Part shown: positions 17,810 to 27,593 of the stretch, piece after piece
Layout of the letters: the number at the start of each line of letters is the position of its first letter
Position numbering within the stretch: position 1 is the first letter of the stretch
NCBI GenBank assembly: GCA_913061075.1
Contig: CAJXSK010000002.1
Span: 1-64,000, forward strand
From: an uncultured Piscirickettsiaceae bacterium
Lineage (GTDB): Bacteria; Pseudomonadota; Gammaproteobacteria; Methylococcales; Cycloclasticaceae
Reading direction: 5' to 3'
Length of the DNA: 64,000 bases
Program-made: the position numbers and the translations under genes
The notes under the pieces: model-generated
What the model was told of the DNA's origin: nothing
The model's input: only the letters and a program-made list of their open reading frames with translations
Database searches by the model: none

Positions 17810-18682
17810 ATGAGTATTTTAATTAATAAAGATACAAAAGTAATTTGCCAAGGCTTTACTGGAAAACAAGGCACATTCCACTCAGAGCAAGCGATTGAAT
17901 ATGGTACTAACGTGGTAGGTGGTGTTACGCCAGGTCGTGGTGGCGAAAAACACTTAAATTTGCCTGTTTTTAATACAGTAGCAGATGCGGTAGACGCAAC
18001 CGGTGCTACAGCCACAATGATTTATGTGCCGCCTCCGTTTGCTGCGGACGCAGTATTAGAAGCTGCCGATGCAGGCATTAAAGTTATCGTCTGCATCACT
18101 GAAGGGATACCTGTATTAGATATGCTTAAAGTTAAGGCCTCACTAGAGAAGTATAAAGATGTTGTACTGATTGGCCCTAACTGCCCGGGCATTATTACAC
18201 CTGGAGAATGTAAAATTGGCATTATGCCAGGCTTTATTCATCAAGCAGGTTGTATTGGTGTGGTGTCTCGTTCAGGTACATTAACGTATGAGGCGGTTCA
18301 CCAAACAACGGTAACAGGGCTTGGCCAAACAACGTGTGTTGGTATTGGTGGTGACCCGATTCATGGCATGAACTTTATCGATGTGATTTCTCGTTTTCAA
18401 GAAGATGAAAATACTAAAGGTATTATCATGGTGGGTGAAATTGGTGGAACTGCGGAAGAAGAAGCGGCCGAATATATCAAAGCACATGTTACTAAACCTG
18501 TTGTTGGTTATATTGCTGGTGTCACAGCGCCTCCTGGAAAACGCATGGGGCATGCTGGTGCCATCGTCTCTGGCGGAAAAGGAACAGCCGATGCTAAGTT
18601 TGAAGCATTAGAAGCAGCCGGTGTACATATTGTTAAATCTCCCACAGAAATGGGCGCAAAAATGAAAGAAATTTTAGGCTAA
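17810..18682 (+). CDS. sucD: succinyl-CoA ligase (ADP-forming) alpha subunit
   Basis: A 290-residue subunit with a CoA-binding Rossmann domain ([24 protein letters not shown]) and the phospho-histidine loop in [15 protein letters not shown]. It works with SucC. AGGGAAAAATA precedes the ATG, and a strong terminator follows the stop codon. Confidence 0.98.
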   Translation: MSILINKDTKVICQGFTGKQGTFHSEQAIEYGTNVVGGVTPGRGGEKHLNLPVFNTVADAVDATGATATMIYVPPPFAADAVLEAADAGIKVIVCITEGIPVLDMLKVKASLEKYKDVVLIGPNCPGIITPGECKIGIMPGFIHQAGCIGVVSRSGTLTYEAVHQTTVTGLGQTTCVGIGGDPIHGMNFIDVISRFQEDENTKGIIMVGEIGGTAEEEAAEYIKAHVTKPVVGYIAGVTAPPGKRMGHAGAIVSGGKGTADAKFEALEAAGVHIVKSPTEMGAKMKEILG

Positions 18683-18700
18683 GGTTTTCTTTGTTGTTTA

Positions 18701-18729
18701 AAGGGCTGTTTATTACAGCCCTTTTTTTT
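18701..18729 (+). terminator. rho-independent terminator after sucCD
   Basis: AAGGGCTGT and ACAGCCCTT arms, 5-base loop, followed by a run of eight T. Confidence 0.92.
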
Positions 18730-18757
18730 GCCTCATAGTTAAGTAAAATAGGATGTT

Positions 18758-20383
18758 ATGAAAATTGCTATTGTTCAATTCAACCCCGTTGTTGGAAATA
18801 TTGTTGGAAATGCCAACCGAATAATTGAGTTCTGTCGTCAAGCTCAACAAAAAGGTGCGGCTGCGATAGTTTTTCCTGAGTTAGCCATTACCGGCTACCC
18901 GCCGGAAGATTTGTTGTTAAGGCCGGACTTTATTTCTAAAGTTGAGTACGAGCTAGATAATATTGCCAATCAATTCCCGATGCTTAACGTGATATTGGGC
19001 TATCCGGAACGGGGTGAAGGCGGATTGTTTAATAGTGTCGCCGTACTTCATGACGGCAAATTAACGGCAAATTACCGTAAACAACAACTACCTAACTATG
19101 GCGTGTTTGATGAGAAACGGTATTTTGAAGCGGGCACGAGTCCATGCGTTGTTGAAATTCAAGGGGTGATGTTTGGAATAACCGTGTGCGAAGATATTTG
19201 GACGGCGGGTGCGTGTATTCAAAGTAAAAATGCAGGTGCAGAAGTAATCATTAATTTAAACGCCTCGCCCTTTGAACTCAATAAGCTAGACAAAAGGCGA
19301 GAGACGTTACGAAATAGGGCGCAAGAATCACACTTACCCATTGTCTATGTAAACCAAATTGGGGGGCAAGACGAATTAGTGTTTGATGGCGCGTCTTTCG
19401 TCATGAATGAAACAGGCGTGGTAACACAAAGCCTAAAGCCGTTTGAAGAGATTTTAGATGTGGTTGAGTTCGCCAGGCAAGACAACGTCTCCCCCGTTTC
19501 AAAAGAGGAAAAACCCGGTTTATCAGACTTCGCCAGTATTTATAGTGCGTTGGTGTTAGGTGTAAGGGATTATGTTACTAAAAACAAATTTTCTGGCGCT
19601 GTTCTTGGGTTGTCAGGAGGTATTGATTCTGCGCTGACAATGGCTATTGCAGTAGATGCGTTAGGTGCTGACCAGGTAGAAGTGCTTCTTATGCCGTCGC
19701 GTTATACGGCGGACATGAGTAATGAAGATGCAGTAAAGCAAGCGAAGGCTATGGATGTTGGGTATGACGTTATTCCAATTGAACCCGCTGTGAACGCTTT
19801 TTCTTCAATGTTAGCGGATGCTTTTGATGGGTTAGCTAATGATGTGACAGAAGAAAACATACAAGCGCGCTGTAGAGGCGTTTTGTTGATGGCCATTTCT
19901 AATAAAAAAAGAAAAATTCTGCTGACGACCGGTAATAAAAGTGAGATGAGTGTTGGCTACGCGACCCTATATGGTGATATGGCGGGTGGTTTTGCGCCAA
20001 TAAAAGATGTGCCTAAATTAATGGTATATGCCTTAGCAACATACCGAAATGAGATATCGCCAGTTATACCGAAAAGAGTGATAGATAGGCCGCCATCAGC
20101 TGAGCTCGCACCAGACCAAAAAGATGAGGATAGTTTGCCACCTTATACGATTTTAGATGACATATTGGCCAGGTATATCGAGCAAGATGAATCTAGAGAA
20201 GAGATCATTGCATCGGGTTTTGAACCACTTGTGGTGGACAGGGTATTGAGGTTAGTAGAGCAGAATGAGTATAAGCGGCGCCAATCACCGCCAGGTATTA
20301 AAATTACGTCAAAATCTTTTGGTCGAGAACGTCGTTACCCGATTACGTCTGGTTATAGCCAGATGGTGTTTTCTTCGAAATAA
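18758..20383 (+). CDS. nadE: glutamine-dependent NAD+ synthetase
   Basis: A 541-residue two-domain enzyme. The N-terminal nitrilase-type glutaminase has its Glu-Lys-Cys triad in VFPELAITGYP, NYRKQQLPNYGVFDE and TVCEDIW; the C-terminal synthetase has the PP-loop motif GLSGGIDSAL near residue 288 and LLTTGNKSEMSVGYATLYGDMAGG. It amidates deamido-NAD using glutamine as the nitrogen source. This is the longer fused type rather than the short ammonia-dependent NadE. The ATG is preceded by AGGATGTT. It ends 2 bases from the convergent bamD gene. Confidence 0.97.
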   Translation: MKIAIVQFNPVVGNIVGNANRIIEFCRQAQQKGAAAIVFPELAITGYPPEDLLLRPDFISKVEYELDNIANQFPMLNVILGYPERGEGGLFNSVAVLHDGKLTANYRKQQLPNYGVFDEKRYFEAGTSPCVVEIQGVMFGITVCEDIWTAGACIQSKNAGAEVIINLNASPFELNKLDKRRETLRNRAQESHLPIVYVNQIGGQDELVFDGASFVMNETGVVTQSLKPFEEILDVVEFARQDNVSPVSKEEKPGLSDFASIYSALVLGVRDYVTKNKFSGAVLGLSGGIDSALTMAIAVDALGADQVEVLLMPSRYTADMSNEDAVKQAKAMDVGYDVIPIEPAVNAFSSMLADAFDGLANDVTEENIQARCRGVLLMAISNKKRKILLTTGNKSEMSVGYATLYGDMAGGFAPIKDVPKLMVYALATYRNEISPVIPKRVIDRPPSAELAPDQKDEDSLPPYTILDDILARYIEQDESREEIIASGFEPLVVDRVLRLVEQNEYKRRQSPPGIKITSKSFGRERRYPITSGYSQMVFSSK

Positions 20384-20385
20384 CG

Positions 20386-21240
20386 TTATTTGTCTAACTC
20401 AAGGAATTCCCATATTTTTTCAGACGTAGTGGGTTTTCTAGACAGTACAGGGTTATCTAACGGTGGCATGCCATTCGGGTAATTTAAGTTGTAAATTTTT
20501 TGTGCATCTGCCGCTAAATCGTTCATACCAATTTCTTTGTAAGATGAGACCATTAAAAGCAAAGCACGTGGCACGGCAGTGCTTCTAGGGTATTTTTCAA
20601 TAATGTGTTTAGTTCTATTTACCGCTGCAACGTGAGCGCCTCTTTTTATGTAGTATTTTGCAACATTCAAGTTGTATAAGGCTAACGTGGATTTTAATGC
20701 GACGATACGTTGTTTAGAGTCAGCAGCGTATTTGCTGTCTGGGAATCTGCGTAGCAGCGTTTCAAAATCATCAAGTGAATTTACGGCAGCACCCGGATCA
20801 CGTTGTGATCTATCAGTAGGTAAATAGCGTTCAAGAAAGCCAATACCACGATTAAAGTTAATTAAGCCTTTAAGGTAGTAAAGATAATCAACACTGGCAT
20901 GGCGAGGGTGTACGCGTATAAACCGATTAGCTGTGGCGATGGCAGAATCGGGGTCGTCATTTTTATAATAGGCGTACGCTAAATCTATTTGGGCCTGTTG
21001 CGCAAAGCGGCCAAAGGGATAGCGTGTTTCTAAACTCTCATATAATTCGATAGCATTGAGGTAATTTTCATCTTTTAACTCAGCTTTGGCCTCATCGTAA
21101 AACTGTGAGGCAGTCCAATTGGCTTTTTCATCAACGTCTTCATCGGGTGTAACGAGATCCATCGTGCTGCAGGCACTAATAAGACTAAATAAAGCAGTAA
21201 GTAAAAAAAGTTTGAAAAAAGGTCGATAAGCTAAAGTCAT
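20386..21240 (-). CDS. bamD: outer-membrane assembly lipoprotein BamD
   Basis: A 284-residue lipoprotein with signal peptide and lipobox (LLTALFSLISACS) and five TPR-like repeats (for example ELKDENYLNAIELYESLETRYPFG and FDDFETLLRRFPDSKYA-type units). BamD is the essential partner of BamA in outer-membrane protein insertion. Slightly longer than E. coli BamD (245 residues) through its C-terminal extension, which is common in other gammaproteobacteria. It is divergent from rluD, a conserved arrangement. Confidence 0.96.
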   Translation of the reverse strand: MTLAYRPFFKLFLLTALFSLISACSTMDLVTPDEDVDEKANWTASQFYDEAKAELKDENYLNAIELYESLETRYPFGRFAQQAQIDLAYAYYKNDDPDSAIATANRFIRVHPRHASVDYLYYLKGLINFNRGIGFLERYLPTDRSQRDPGAAVNSLDDFETLLRRFPDSKYAADSKQRIVALKSTLALYNLNVAKYYIKRGAHVAAVNRTKHIIEKYPRSTAVPRALLLMVSSYKEIGMNDLAADAQKIYNLNYPNGMPPLDNPVLSRKPTTSEKIWEFLELDK

Positions 21241-21278
21241 GGTTTAAATAACAAGTTGAGACAAATTAAGCGGTTATA

Positions 21279-22271
21279 ATGCCGCAGCACTCCAATTATT
21301 ACAATGATATTAGCTTGAAAACTGAAGAACAAATTGAATTAATCATTCCGGATACGATGGCAGGCCTTAGGTTGGATCAAGCGTTAGCGGAATTATGTCC
21401 TGAATATTCGCGTAGTCGTTTAAAAAGCTGGTTGGTTGATGGTCATATTAAAATCGACTTAGGTTTGTTACGCCCTCGTGATAAAGTTAAAGGCGGCGAA
21501 TTGGTTTCGATTAACCCAGTGGCGGATAAGAACTTACAAGTAGCAGCTGAAAATATTGATTTAGCTATTGTGTATGAAGATGAATCGATGATTGTAGTGA
21601 ACAAGCCCGCCGGTTTAGTGGTGCACCCAGCAGCAGGTAACTGGGCGGGGACATTGCAAAATGCGTTGTTACATCATGATTCGTCTTTAGAAGGGTTGCC
21701 ACGCGCGGGTTTAGTGCACCGTATAGATAAAGAAACGAGTGGTTTATTGATGGTGGCTCGTAATATAACAGCACATAAGATTTTGTCGGAACAATTACAA
21801 GCACGTGCGTTTGAAAGAGAGTATTTAACGGTTGTACGCGGTTATTTGACGGCTGGCGGCACGGTCGATGAGCCATTAGCAAGGCATCCGACAGATAGGA
21901 AAAAATATGCTGTTCGTAATGGTGGTAAAGAGGCGGTAACGCATTACCGTGTGGAAAAACGGTTTGCTAAACATACATTATTGAAAGTGAAGCTGGAAAC
22001 AGGGCGTACACACCAAATTCGTGTTCATATGAGTCATATCAAACACCCCATCGTTGGCGATCAGGTGTATGGGGGGCGCTATCGAGCGATTGCAAAAGCT
22101 AGTGAATTATTGACTGATACATTAAGCGGGTTTAGGCGGCAAGCGCTGCACGCTGCACGGTTGGGTGTTGTTCATCCGCTGACGGGGGAAGACATTTCTT
22201 GGCAATGCGATATGCCGGACGATATGACAGAACTGGTTCGAGTGCTAGAAAAAGAGACGCCAGTAAAATAA
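21279..22271 (+). CDS. rluD: 23S rRNA pseudouridine(1911/1915/1917) synthase
   Basis: A 330-residue RluA-family enzyme with an N-terminal S4 RNA-binding domain (RLDQALAELCPEYSRSRLKSWL) and a catalytic domain with the nucleophilic aspartate in HRIDKETSGLL. It modifies helix 69 of 23S rRNA. Its place between bamD (divergent) and pgeF is the conserved rluD context. A TATAAT sequence overlaps the annotated ATG at 21279, so if that is the promoter the true start is further in, for example TTG 21315; the conserved S4 part is unaffected. Confidence 0.95.
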   Translation: MPQHSNYYNDISLKTEEQIELIIPDTMAGLRLDQALAELCPEYSRSRLKSWLVDGHIKIDLGLLRPRDKVKGGELVSINPVADKNLQVAAENIDLAIVYEDESMIVVNKPAGLVVHPAAGNWAGTLQNALLHHDSSLEGLPRAGLVHRIDKETSGLLMVARNITAHKILSEQLQARAFEREYLTVVRGYLTAGGTVDEPLARHPTDRKKYAVRNGGKEAVTHYRVEKRFAKHTLLKVKLETGRTHQIRVHMSHIKHPIVGDQVYGGRYRAIAKASELLTDTLSGFRRQALHAARLGVVHPLTGEDISWQCDMPDDMTELVRVLEKETPVK

Positions 22272-22273
22272 TA

Positions 22274-23008
22274 ATGGACGTTATTACACCAGATTGGCCT
22301 GCGCCCACCCAAGTTAGGGCGTTAACAACAACTCGTGACGGTGGCTTGAGTGAACGCTTTTACGCCAGTTTAAATTTAGGGAGCCATGTGGGTGATAACG
22401 CGCTGTCAGTTCAACAAAATAGAGAATACTTGTTTAAACACGCTGAGCTCCCTTCTCAGCCCTTTTGGCTAGATCAGATTCATAGTATAAAAGTCGTTGA
22501 AAATACCAATGAAAACTGTGTAACGCCTATTCAAGCGGATGCATCTTTTGCTAAGAAGAAAGGATTGGTTTGTGCGGTTATGACGGCTGATTGTTTGCCT
22601 ATATTGTTGTGTAATAAACAGGGGTCTGTCGTCGCAGCACTACACGCGGGTTGGCGCGGTTTGTTAGCGGGTGTGGTTGAAAACACGATTAATCAATTAG
22701 GCGAACCTGAAGAATTATTAGCATGGTGTGGGCCTGCCATTGGGCCAGGTAAGTTTGAGGTAGGCATAGAGGTTGAAAAGGCCTTTGTAGAAAAGAAAAC
22801 AATAATGAAACAAGCATTTCAACAAGTTGATCAATCACATTTTCTTGCAGACTTGTATGCCTTGGCGCGTATGACGTTGCTGGATTGTGGTGTAAAAAAT
22901 ATATTTGGTGGTGAATATTGTACGTATAATCAGGCCAATAAATTTTACTCTTATCGACGAGAGCCCATCACAGGGCGGATGGCATCGTTAATTTGGATTC
23001 AACCTTAA
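22274..23008 (+). CDS. pgeF: peptidoglycan editing factor PgeF (laccase-domain, YfiH)
   Basis: A 244-residue member of the YfiH/multicopper-polyphenol-oxidase-like family. The conserved His/Cys zinc site is seen in VMTADCLPILL, AALHAGWRGL and WCGPAIGPGKFEVG. In E. coli it hydrolyses wrongly built cell-wall precursors carrying L-Ser in place of L-Ala. The ORF track starts upstream inside rluD; ATG 22274, two bases after the rluD stop, is the natural coupled start. Confidence 0.93.
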   Translation: MDVITPDWPAPTQVRALTTTRDGGLSERFYASLNLGSHVGDNALSVQQNREYLFKHAELPSQPFWLDQIHSIKVVENTNENCVTPIQADASFAKKKGLVCAVMTADCLPILLCNKQGSVVAALHAGWRGLLAGVVENTINQLGEPEELLAWCGPAIGPGKFEVGIEVEKAFVEKKTIMKQAFQQVDQSHFLADLYALARMTLLDCGVKNIFGGEYCTYNQANKFYSYRREPITGRMASLIWIQP

Positions 23009-23023
23009 TTTTTTGATTGTCGC

Positions 23024-23803
23024 ATGACTGTTTTAACGTGGATTATTCTGTTTACCTTATTCGGGGCTATTCTGAGTGTATTGGGTGCGTCGCTGGTTTT
23101 GTTTTTACCAAAAAAAATCATCTCAAAAGCCTTACCATTTAGCGTTAGTTTTGCCACCGGTGCTTTATTAAGCGTTTCATTTGTCGGCCTTATTCCTCAT
23201 GCATTAGAAGAGGTGGGTGTAGGAAATTTCCACACCTTATCGATGACAATTCTTGCGGGGTTGCTATTCTTTTTTACCTTAGAAAAGCTCGTGCTTTGGC
23301 GTCATTGTCATCATGACGATTGCGAAGGGCACGTTGATGTTAATGCACACAGTCATAAGTCTGCCGGCACATTAATATTGGTGGGTGACACCGTGCATAA
23401 CTTTGTAGATGGCATATTGATTGCTGCTGCATTTTTAACGGATATACATTTAGGCGTTGTGACCGCATTAGCTGTTACAACGCATGAAATCCCTCAAGAA
23501 ATTGGTGATTTTGCCATTTTATTGCAAAGCGGCTTTACGCGAAAAAAAGCGATTATTTATAATATGATTTCAAGTGTCGCCACGCTAGTGGGTGGCTTGC
23601 TTGCATATTTTTGGCTTGCAGACTTTGAACACATTTTGCCGTATATTTTGGCATTTGCTGCAGCTAGTTTTATATACATTGCCGTAGCAGATCTAATACC
23701 TACCTTACATAAGCGTGTTAATTTGGCGGCTGCCATAGAACAAATTAGTTTGATTTTGGCAGGTATCTTTTTAATTGCTTGGCTGCACAGCTTTATTCAC
23801 TAA
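23024..23803 (+). CDS. ZIP-family metal transporter
   Basis: A 259-residue inner-membrane protein with about seven to eight helices. The ZIP metal site is visible in helix IV (GDTVHNFVDGILIAAAF) and helix V (TTHEIPQEIGDFAILL), and a His-rich loop lies between helices III and IV (HCHHDDCEGHVDVNAHSHKS). It probably imports zinc or another divalent metal. It is placed between pgeF and clpB, which are usually adjacent in related bacteria, so it may be an insertion into a conserved block. It begins 15 bases after pgeF and is likely co-transcribed. Confidence 0.9.
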   Translation: MTVLTWIILFTLFGAILSVLGASLVLFLPKKIISKALPFSVSFATGALLSVSFVGLIPHALEEVGVGNFHTLSMTILAGLLFFFTLEKLVLWRHCHHDDCEGHVDVNAHSHKSAGTLILVGDTVHNFVDGILIAAAFLTDIHLGVVTALAVTTHEIPQEIGDFAILLQSGFTRKKAIIYNMISSVATLVGGLLAYFWLADFEHILPYILAFAAASFIYIAVADLIPTLHKRVNLAAAIEQISLILAGIFLIAWLHSFIH

Positions 23804-23838
23804 ATAACTTTTTCGAAGGCGCCTAGATTCAATCCGTG

Positions 23839-23867
23839 CTTGAAAAAATGACTACTTGTCTCCATTA
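23839..23867 (+). promoter_or_regulatory. sigma32 (RpoH) heat-shock promoter of clpB
   Basis: CTTGAAA (23839-23845) and CTCCATTA (23860-23867) with a 14-base spacer closely match the RpoH consensus CTTGAAA-N13-15-CCCCATnT. It ends 35 bases before the clpB start. Confidence 0.85.
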
Positions 23868-23902
23868 ATAAGTCATCAGACAAAACTAATGAGGCTTAAA
23901 TC

Positions 23903-26482
23903 ATGCGAATGGATAAACTTACCAACCAATTTCAGATGGCGCTAGCCGATGCGCAAAGTTTAGCGTTAGGCAAAGACCATCAATTTATAGACCCCGTCCA
24001 TTTACTCATTGCGATGCTTGATCAGCAAGGCGCGAGTGTGCGCCATTTGCTTCAATTGGCAGGTGTTAATGTCAATAAGCTTCGTTCATCATTAGGTGAG
24101 GCATTAGATAGAATAGCAACGGTGGAAGGCGCGGCGGGTGATGTTCAAATGTCCAATGATTTAGGGCGTTTGTTGAATGTTACCGATCAGTTGGCCCAAA
24201 AGCGTAAAGATGCTTATATTTCAAGTGAGTTGTTTGTTTTGGCAGCATTGGATGACAAAGGTGTTGTTGGCAAGGCATTGGCAGAGACTGGCGCTACAAA
24301 AAGTTTAATAGAAGAAGCGATTGATGGCGTGCGTGGTGGCGAAACGGTGAGCGATCCCAACGCCGAAGAAAACCGTCAAGCACTTGAAAAATACAGCATT
24401 GATCTAACTGAGCGAGCAGAACAGGGAAAACTAGATCCCGTGATTGGTCGCGATGAAGAAATTCGCCGCACCATTCAAGTTCTACAACGTCGTACAAAAA
24501 ACAACCCAGTATTAATTGGTGAGCCCGGTGTTGGTAAAACAGCGATTGTAGAAGGTTTAGCGCAACGGATTGTTAATGGTGAGGTGCCAGAAAATTTAAA
24601 AGGCAAACGCTTGTTGTCGTTAGATATGGCTGCGTTGATTGCCGGGGCAAAATTCCGCGGTGAGTTCGAAGAGCGGCTAAAAGCCGTTTTAAATGACGTC
24701 ACTAAACAGCAAGGGCAGGTTATTTTGTTTATCGACGAGCTGCATACTATGGTGGGTGCCGGTAAAGGTGATGGTGCAATGGATGCAGGGAATATGTTGA
24801 AGCCTGCACTGGCACGGGGTGATTTACACTGCGTAGGCGCAACAACGTTGGATGAATACCGTCAATACATTGAAAAAGATGCGGCGTTAGAACGTCGTTT
24901 TCAAAAAGTGTTAGTGGATGAACCAAGCGTTGAAGACACGATTGCTATTTTGCGTGGTTTAAAAGAACGTTACGAAGTGCACCACAGTGTGGATATTACC
25001 GATCCGGCGATTGTATCGGCTGCGGTACTGTCACATAGATACATTACAGATAGGCAGCTGCCTGATAAAGCCATTGATTTAATTGATGAGTCAGCCAGTC
25101 GAATCCGCATGGAAATGGATTCAAAGCCGGAGTCTATGGACAGGCTAGAGCGGCGTTTAATTCAACTCAAAATAGAACGAGAGGCTTTAAAGAAAGAAAG
25201 CGATGAGGCTTCGCTAAAGCGATTTGGATTGCTTGAGTCAGAAATTGATGAGCTGGAAAAAGACTATGCTGATTTAGACGAAGTATGGAAGTCTGAAAAA
25301 GCAGCTATGCAAGGTAGTGCCCAACATAAAGAAGAGTTGGAACGCGTTAAATTGGAAATGGAAACAGCGCGTAGGGCGGGTGACTTAACGCGGATGTCAG
25401 AATTGCAATACGGTGAAATTCCTCGTTTGGAAAATTTAATTAAAGAAGCTGAGGCTGGTGATGACGACCAGGTGTTCACATTATTGCGTAATAAAGTAAC
25501 GGAAGAAGAAATTGCCGACGTCGTGTCGAAATGGACTGGGATTCCTGTATCCAAAATGCTTGAAGGTGAACGCGAAAAGTTGCTTCAAATGGAAGATAAT
25601 TTAGGCAAACGCGTCATTGGTCAGCAAGAAGCAGTAAAAGCCGTGAGTGATGCAATTCGTCGTTCACGAGCAGGGCTATCCGATCCCGATCGTCCGAACG
25701 GTTCGTTCTTATTCCTTGGCCCAACAGGCGTAGGTAAAACAGAGTTGTGCAAAGCATTAGCAGAGTTTTTATTTGATACTGAAGAAGCGATTGTACGTAT
25801 CGATATGTCCGAATTTATGGAAAAACACTCCGTCGCACGTTTAATCGGTGCACCTCCGGGATACGTTGGTTATGAAGAAGGTGGTTATTTAACTGAAGCA
25901 ATTCGCCGTAGACCCTACTCTGTGATTTTGATGGATGAAGTAGAGAAGGCTCATCCTGACGTCTTCAATATTTTATTACAAGTGTTGGATGATGGTCGAT
26001 TAACAGACGGACAAGGCCGTACCGTTGATTTTCGCAACACGGTGATAGTGATGACGTCTAACTTAGGGTCTGATCGTATTCAAGAGTTGGCGGGTGAGGC
26101 GAATTACGACGAAATGAAAAATGCGGTGATGGACGTGGTGGGTAACCACTTCCGACCTGAGTTTATCAACCGCATTGATGAGTCCGTTGTATTTCACCCA
26201 TTAGGCCGTGAACAAATCCGTGCGATTACCACGATTCAAGTGGATGTGTTACGCAAACGGTTACTAGAGCGTGACATTGAATTGCACGTTTCCGAGGCGG
26301 CGCTTGATAAACTAGGCGACGCAGGATTTGACCCGGTTTATGGTGCAAGGCCTTTAAAACGTGCTATTCAGCAACGTTTAGAAAACTCTTTAGCGCAAGA
26401 TATATTGGCAGGAAAGTTTTTGCCAGGTGATGTGATTAGTGTTGATGTTAAAGATGATGTGTTGACGTTTAAAAAAGGCTAG
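23903..26482 (+). CDS. clpB: ATP-dependent chaperone (disaggregase) ClpB
   Basis: An 859-residue Hsp100 disaggregase that works with DnaK to rescue aggregated proteins. It has the N-domain (residues 1-150), AAA-1 with Walker A GEPGVGKT near 205, the middle coiled-coil domain (about 410-530) that separates ClpB from ClpA, AAA-2 with GPTGVGKT near 606 and substrate-pore loop GYVGYEEGG, and the C-terminal sensor-2 [10 protein letters not shown]. Length matches E. coli ClpB (857). ATG 23903 has GAGG eight bases upstream; ATG 23909 is possible. It has its own heat-shock promoter. Confidence 0.98.
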   Translation: MRMDKLTNQFQMALADAQSLALGKDHQFIDPVHLLIAMLDQQGASVRHLLQLAGVNVNKLRSSLGEALDRIATVEGAAGDVQMSNDLGRLLNVTDQLAQKRKDAYISSELFVLAALDDKGVVGKALAETGATKSLIEEAIDGVRGGETVSDPNAEENRQALEKYSIDLTERAEQGKLDPVIGRDEEIRRTIQVLQRRTKNNPVLIGEPGVGKTAIVEGLAQRIVNGEVPENLKGKRLLSLDMAALIAGAKFRGEFEERLKAVLNDVTKQQGQVILFIDELHTMVGAGKGDGAMDAGNMLKPALARGDLHCVGATTLDEYRQYIEKDAALERRFQKVLVDEPSVEDTIAILRGLKERYEVHHSVDITDPAIVSAAVLSHRYITDRQLPDKAIDLIDESASRIRMEMDSKPESMDRLERRLIQLKIEREALKKESDEASLKRFGLLESEIDELEKDYADLDEVWKSEKAAMQGSAQHKEELERVKLEMETARRAGDLTRMSELQYGEIPRLENLIKEAEAGDDDQVFTLLRNKVTEEEIADVVSKWTGIPVSKMLEGEREKLLQMEDNLGKRVIGQQEAVKAVSDAIRRSRAGLSDPDRPNGSFLFLGPTGVGKTELCKALAEFLFDTEEAIVRIDMSEFMEKHSVARLIGAPPGYVGYEEGGYLTEAIRRRPYSVILMDEVEKAHPDVFNILLQVLDDGRLTDGQGRTVDFRNTVIVMTSNLGSDRIQELAGEANYDEMKNAVMDVVGNHFRPEFINRIDESVVFHPLGREQIRAITTIQVDVLRKRLLERDIELHVSEAALDKLGDAGFDPVYGARPLKRAIQQRLENSLAQDILAGKFLPGDVISVDVKDDVLTFKKG

Positions 26483-26494
26483 TCGCGTAATGAT

Positions 26495-26530
26495 TTTGGT
26501 TTAGCGGTCGTTAGTGATCGCTAAACCAAA
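26495..26530. terminator. bidirectional inverted repeat between clpB and DUF3047 gene
   Basis: TTTGGTTTAGCG and CGCTAAACCAAA are a perfect 12-bp stem with a 12-base loop, lying between convergent genes; the loop and one arm include the 3' end of the DUF3047 gene and its stop codon. T-runs are short, so termination strength is uncertain. Confidence 0.7.
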
Positions 26531-27152
26531 TATCACCAAACCATGCTTGAGTAGAAGTCCCTGTTTGGTCGGTATCCGTCATAATGGCAATCGCCTCAAT
26601 ATCTGTGACTGTTTTGCCAAACGTTTTTTGTATGTCATCTAATACATTTCTACTTTCAACGTGCCATTGCCCAGTGTTTTCATTGTCTGATCGTACAGCG
26701 AACATTTGAGCATTACTCGTATAAGGATTTGGCCAATGGTCTTCTGTTTGAGCTTGATTTGCCCAAACATAATTTAACGTTTTTGTTTGCCAAAAAAAGG
26801 GGCCATCGGAAAAAACAATATAAATTCTCGCCGCAAAATCATCGCCTGACTTTTCACGCTCATTTAGGCTTTTTAATGTATTTTTTACTTTCCAAGACCA
26901 ATGAATAACCGGGGTTTTGTTGAGGTCAATTTCCACTTTTTTGAATAAACCAGATGCTGCATTAGAGCTTGAGGCCTTTAAAACGTTACGGCCATCAAAA
27001 TGTGTTAATCGGTATGTGGTTTTGCCTTCAAACTCTTTTTCTTCCCAACCAGATAGGTTGTTAGTAGAAAAATTGCCAACAATAATATTCTCGGTTAGCA
27101 CTAGGGGCGAGAAGCTAAATAATATGAGTAATAAGGTGTGCTTATAAAGCAT
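26511..27152 (-). CDS. DUF3047 secreted protein
   Basis: A 213-residue protein with a cleavable signal peptide (MLYKHTLLLILFSFSPLVLTE) and a beta-rich body containing the DUF3047 hallmarks VIHWSWKVKN, KSGDDFAARIYIVFSDG, TLNYVWANQ and AIAIMTDTDQTGTSTQAWFGDIWF. Family members are found in many proteobacteria and have no known function; the fold looks like a carbohydrate-binding-type beta sandwich by pattern only. It is a single gene, convergent with clpB and divergent from phoB, with no partner genes that suggest a role. Confidence 0.8.
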   Translation of the reverse strand: MLYKHTLLLILFSFSPLVLTENIIVGNFSTNNLSGWEEKEFEGKTTYRLTHFDGRNVLKASSSNAASGLFKKVEIDLNKTPVIHWSWKVKNTLKSLNEREKSGDDFAARIYIVFSDGPFFWQTKTLNYVWANQAQTEDHWPNPYTSNAQMFAVRSDNENTGQWHVESRNVLDDIQKTFGKTVTDIEAIAIMTDTDQTGTSTQAWFGDIWFSDH

Positions 27153-27532
27153 GTTTTGTTACACCGGGTAATTGTAGGCTATGAGTGTAGCTTAACACTT
27201 TCTATAGTGATGTTCTTTTTACAACCTCACTGCTAATAATAGGCTGTAAAGGAAGCAAAGGTAATAAGCCGTTAAAAGTTCATTAATTTAATGATTGACT
27301 TATTGTTTAATGGCAAAAATCAGTTCTTATTAAAATGGCGTCGAATGGTGGTGAAACGAGGCGTAGCGAGCACTAATTTATATGTCTTAAAGACGCAAGG
27401 AGATGTTTTTGAAAATATGAAATCAGTTTTAATTATTGTGAGTTTGCTTGCCTCGCCGTTAACATTTAAAGAATCATTTGTGGTGGTCATTTTTTTTGGC
27501 TAATGTCTTTAGCCCATTGATTAGTATTAAGT
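27153..27532. other. intergenic region before phoB, no gene recognised
   Basis: A 430-base gap lies between the DUF3047 start and phoB. The 70-residue ORF at 27291-27503 has no recognisable domain, no good ribosome binding site and an unlikely composition, so it is not called. Apart from the Pho box at its right end, no hairpin, tRNA or riboswitch was recognised. A small RNA cannot be excluded. Confidence 0.5.
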
Positions 27533-27550
27533 TTGTCACATTGTCGTCAT
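27533..27550 (+). promoter_or_regulatory. Pho box of phoBR
   Basis: TTGTCAC-ATTG-TCGTCAT: two 7-base half sites at 11-base spacing, matching CTGTCAT-N4-CTGTCAT. It lies about 45 bases upstream of phoB and implies autoregulation by PhoB. Confidence 0.8.
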
Positions 27551-27593
27551 AATGGAGATGTATGCTGCATCAATAAATATATAGATGGTTGTT

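Noticed and set aside
27291-27503. 70-residue ORF in the gap before phoB
   Set aside because: No ribosome binding site, no domain, odd composition; the space is better read as a regulatory region.
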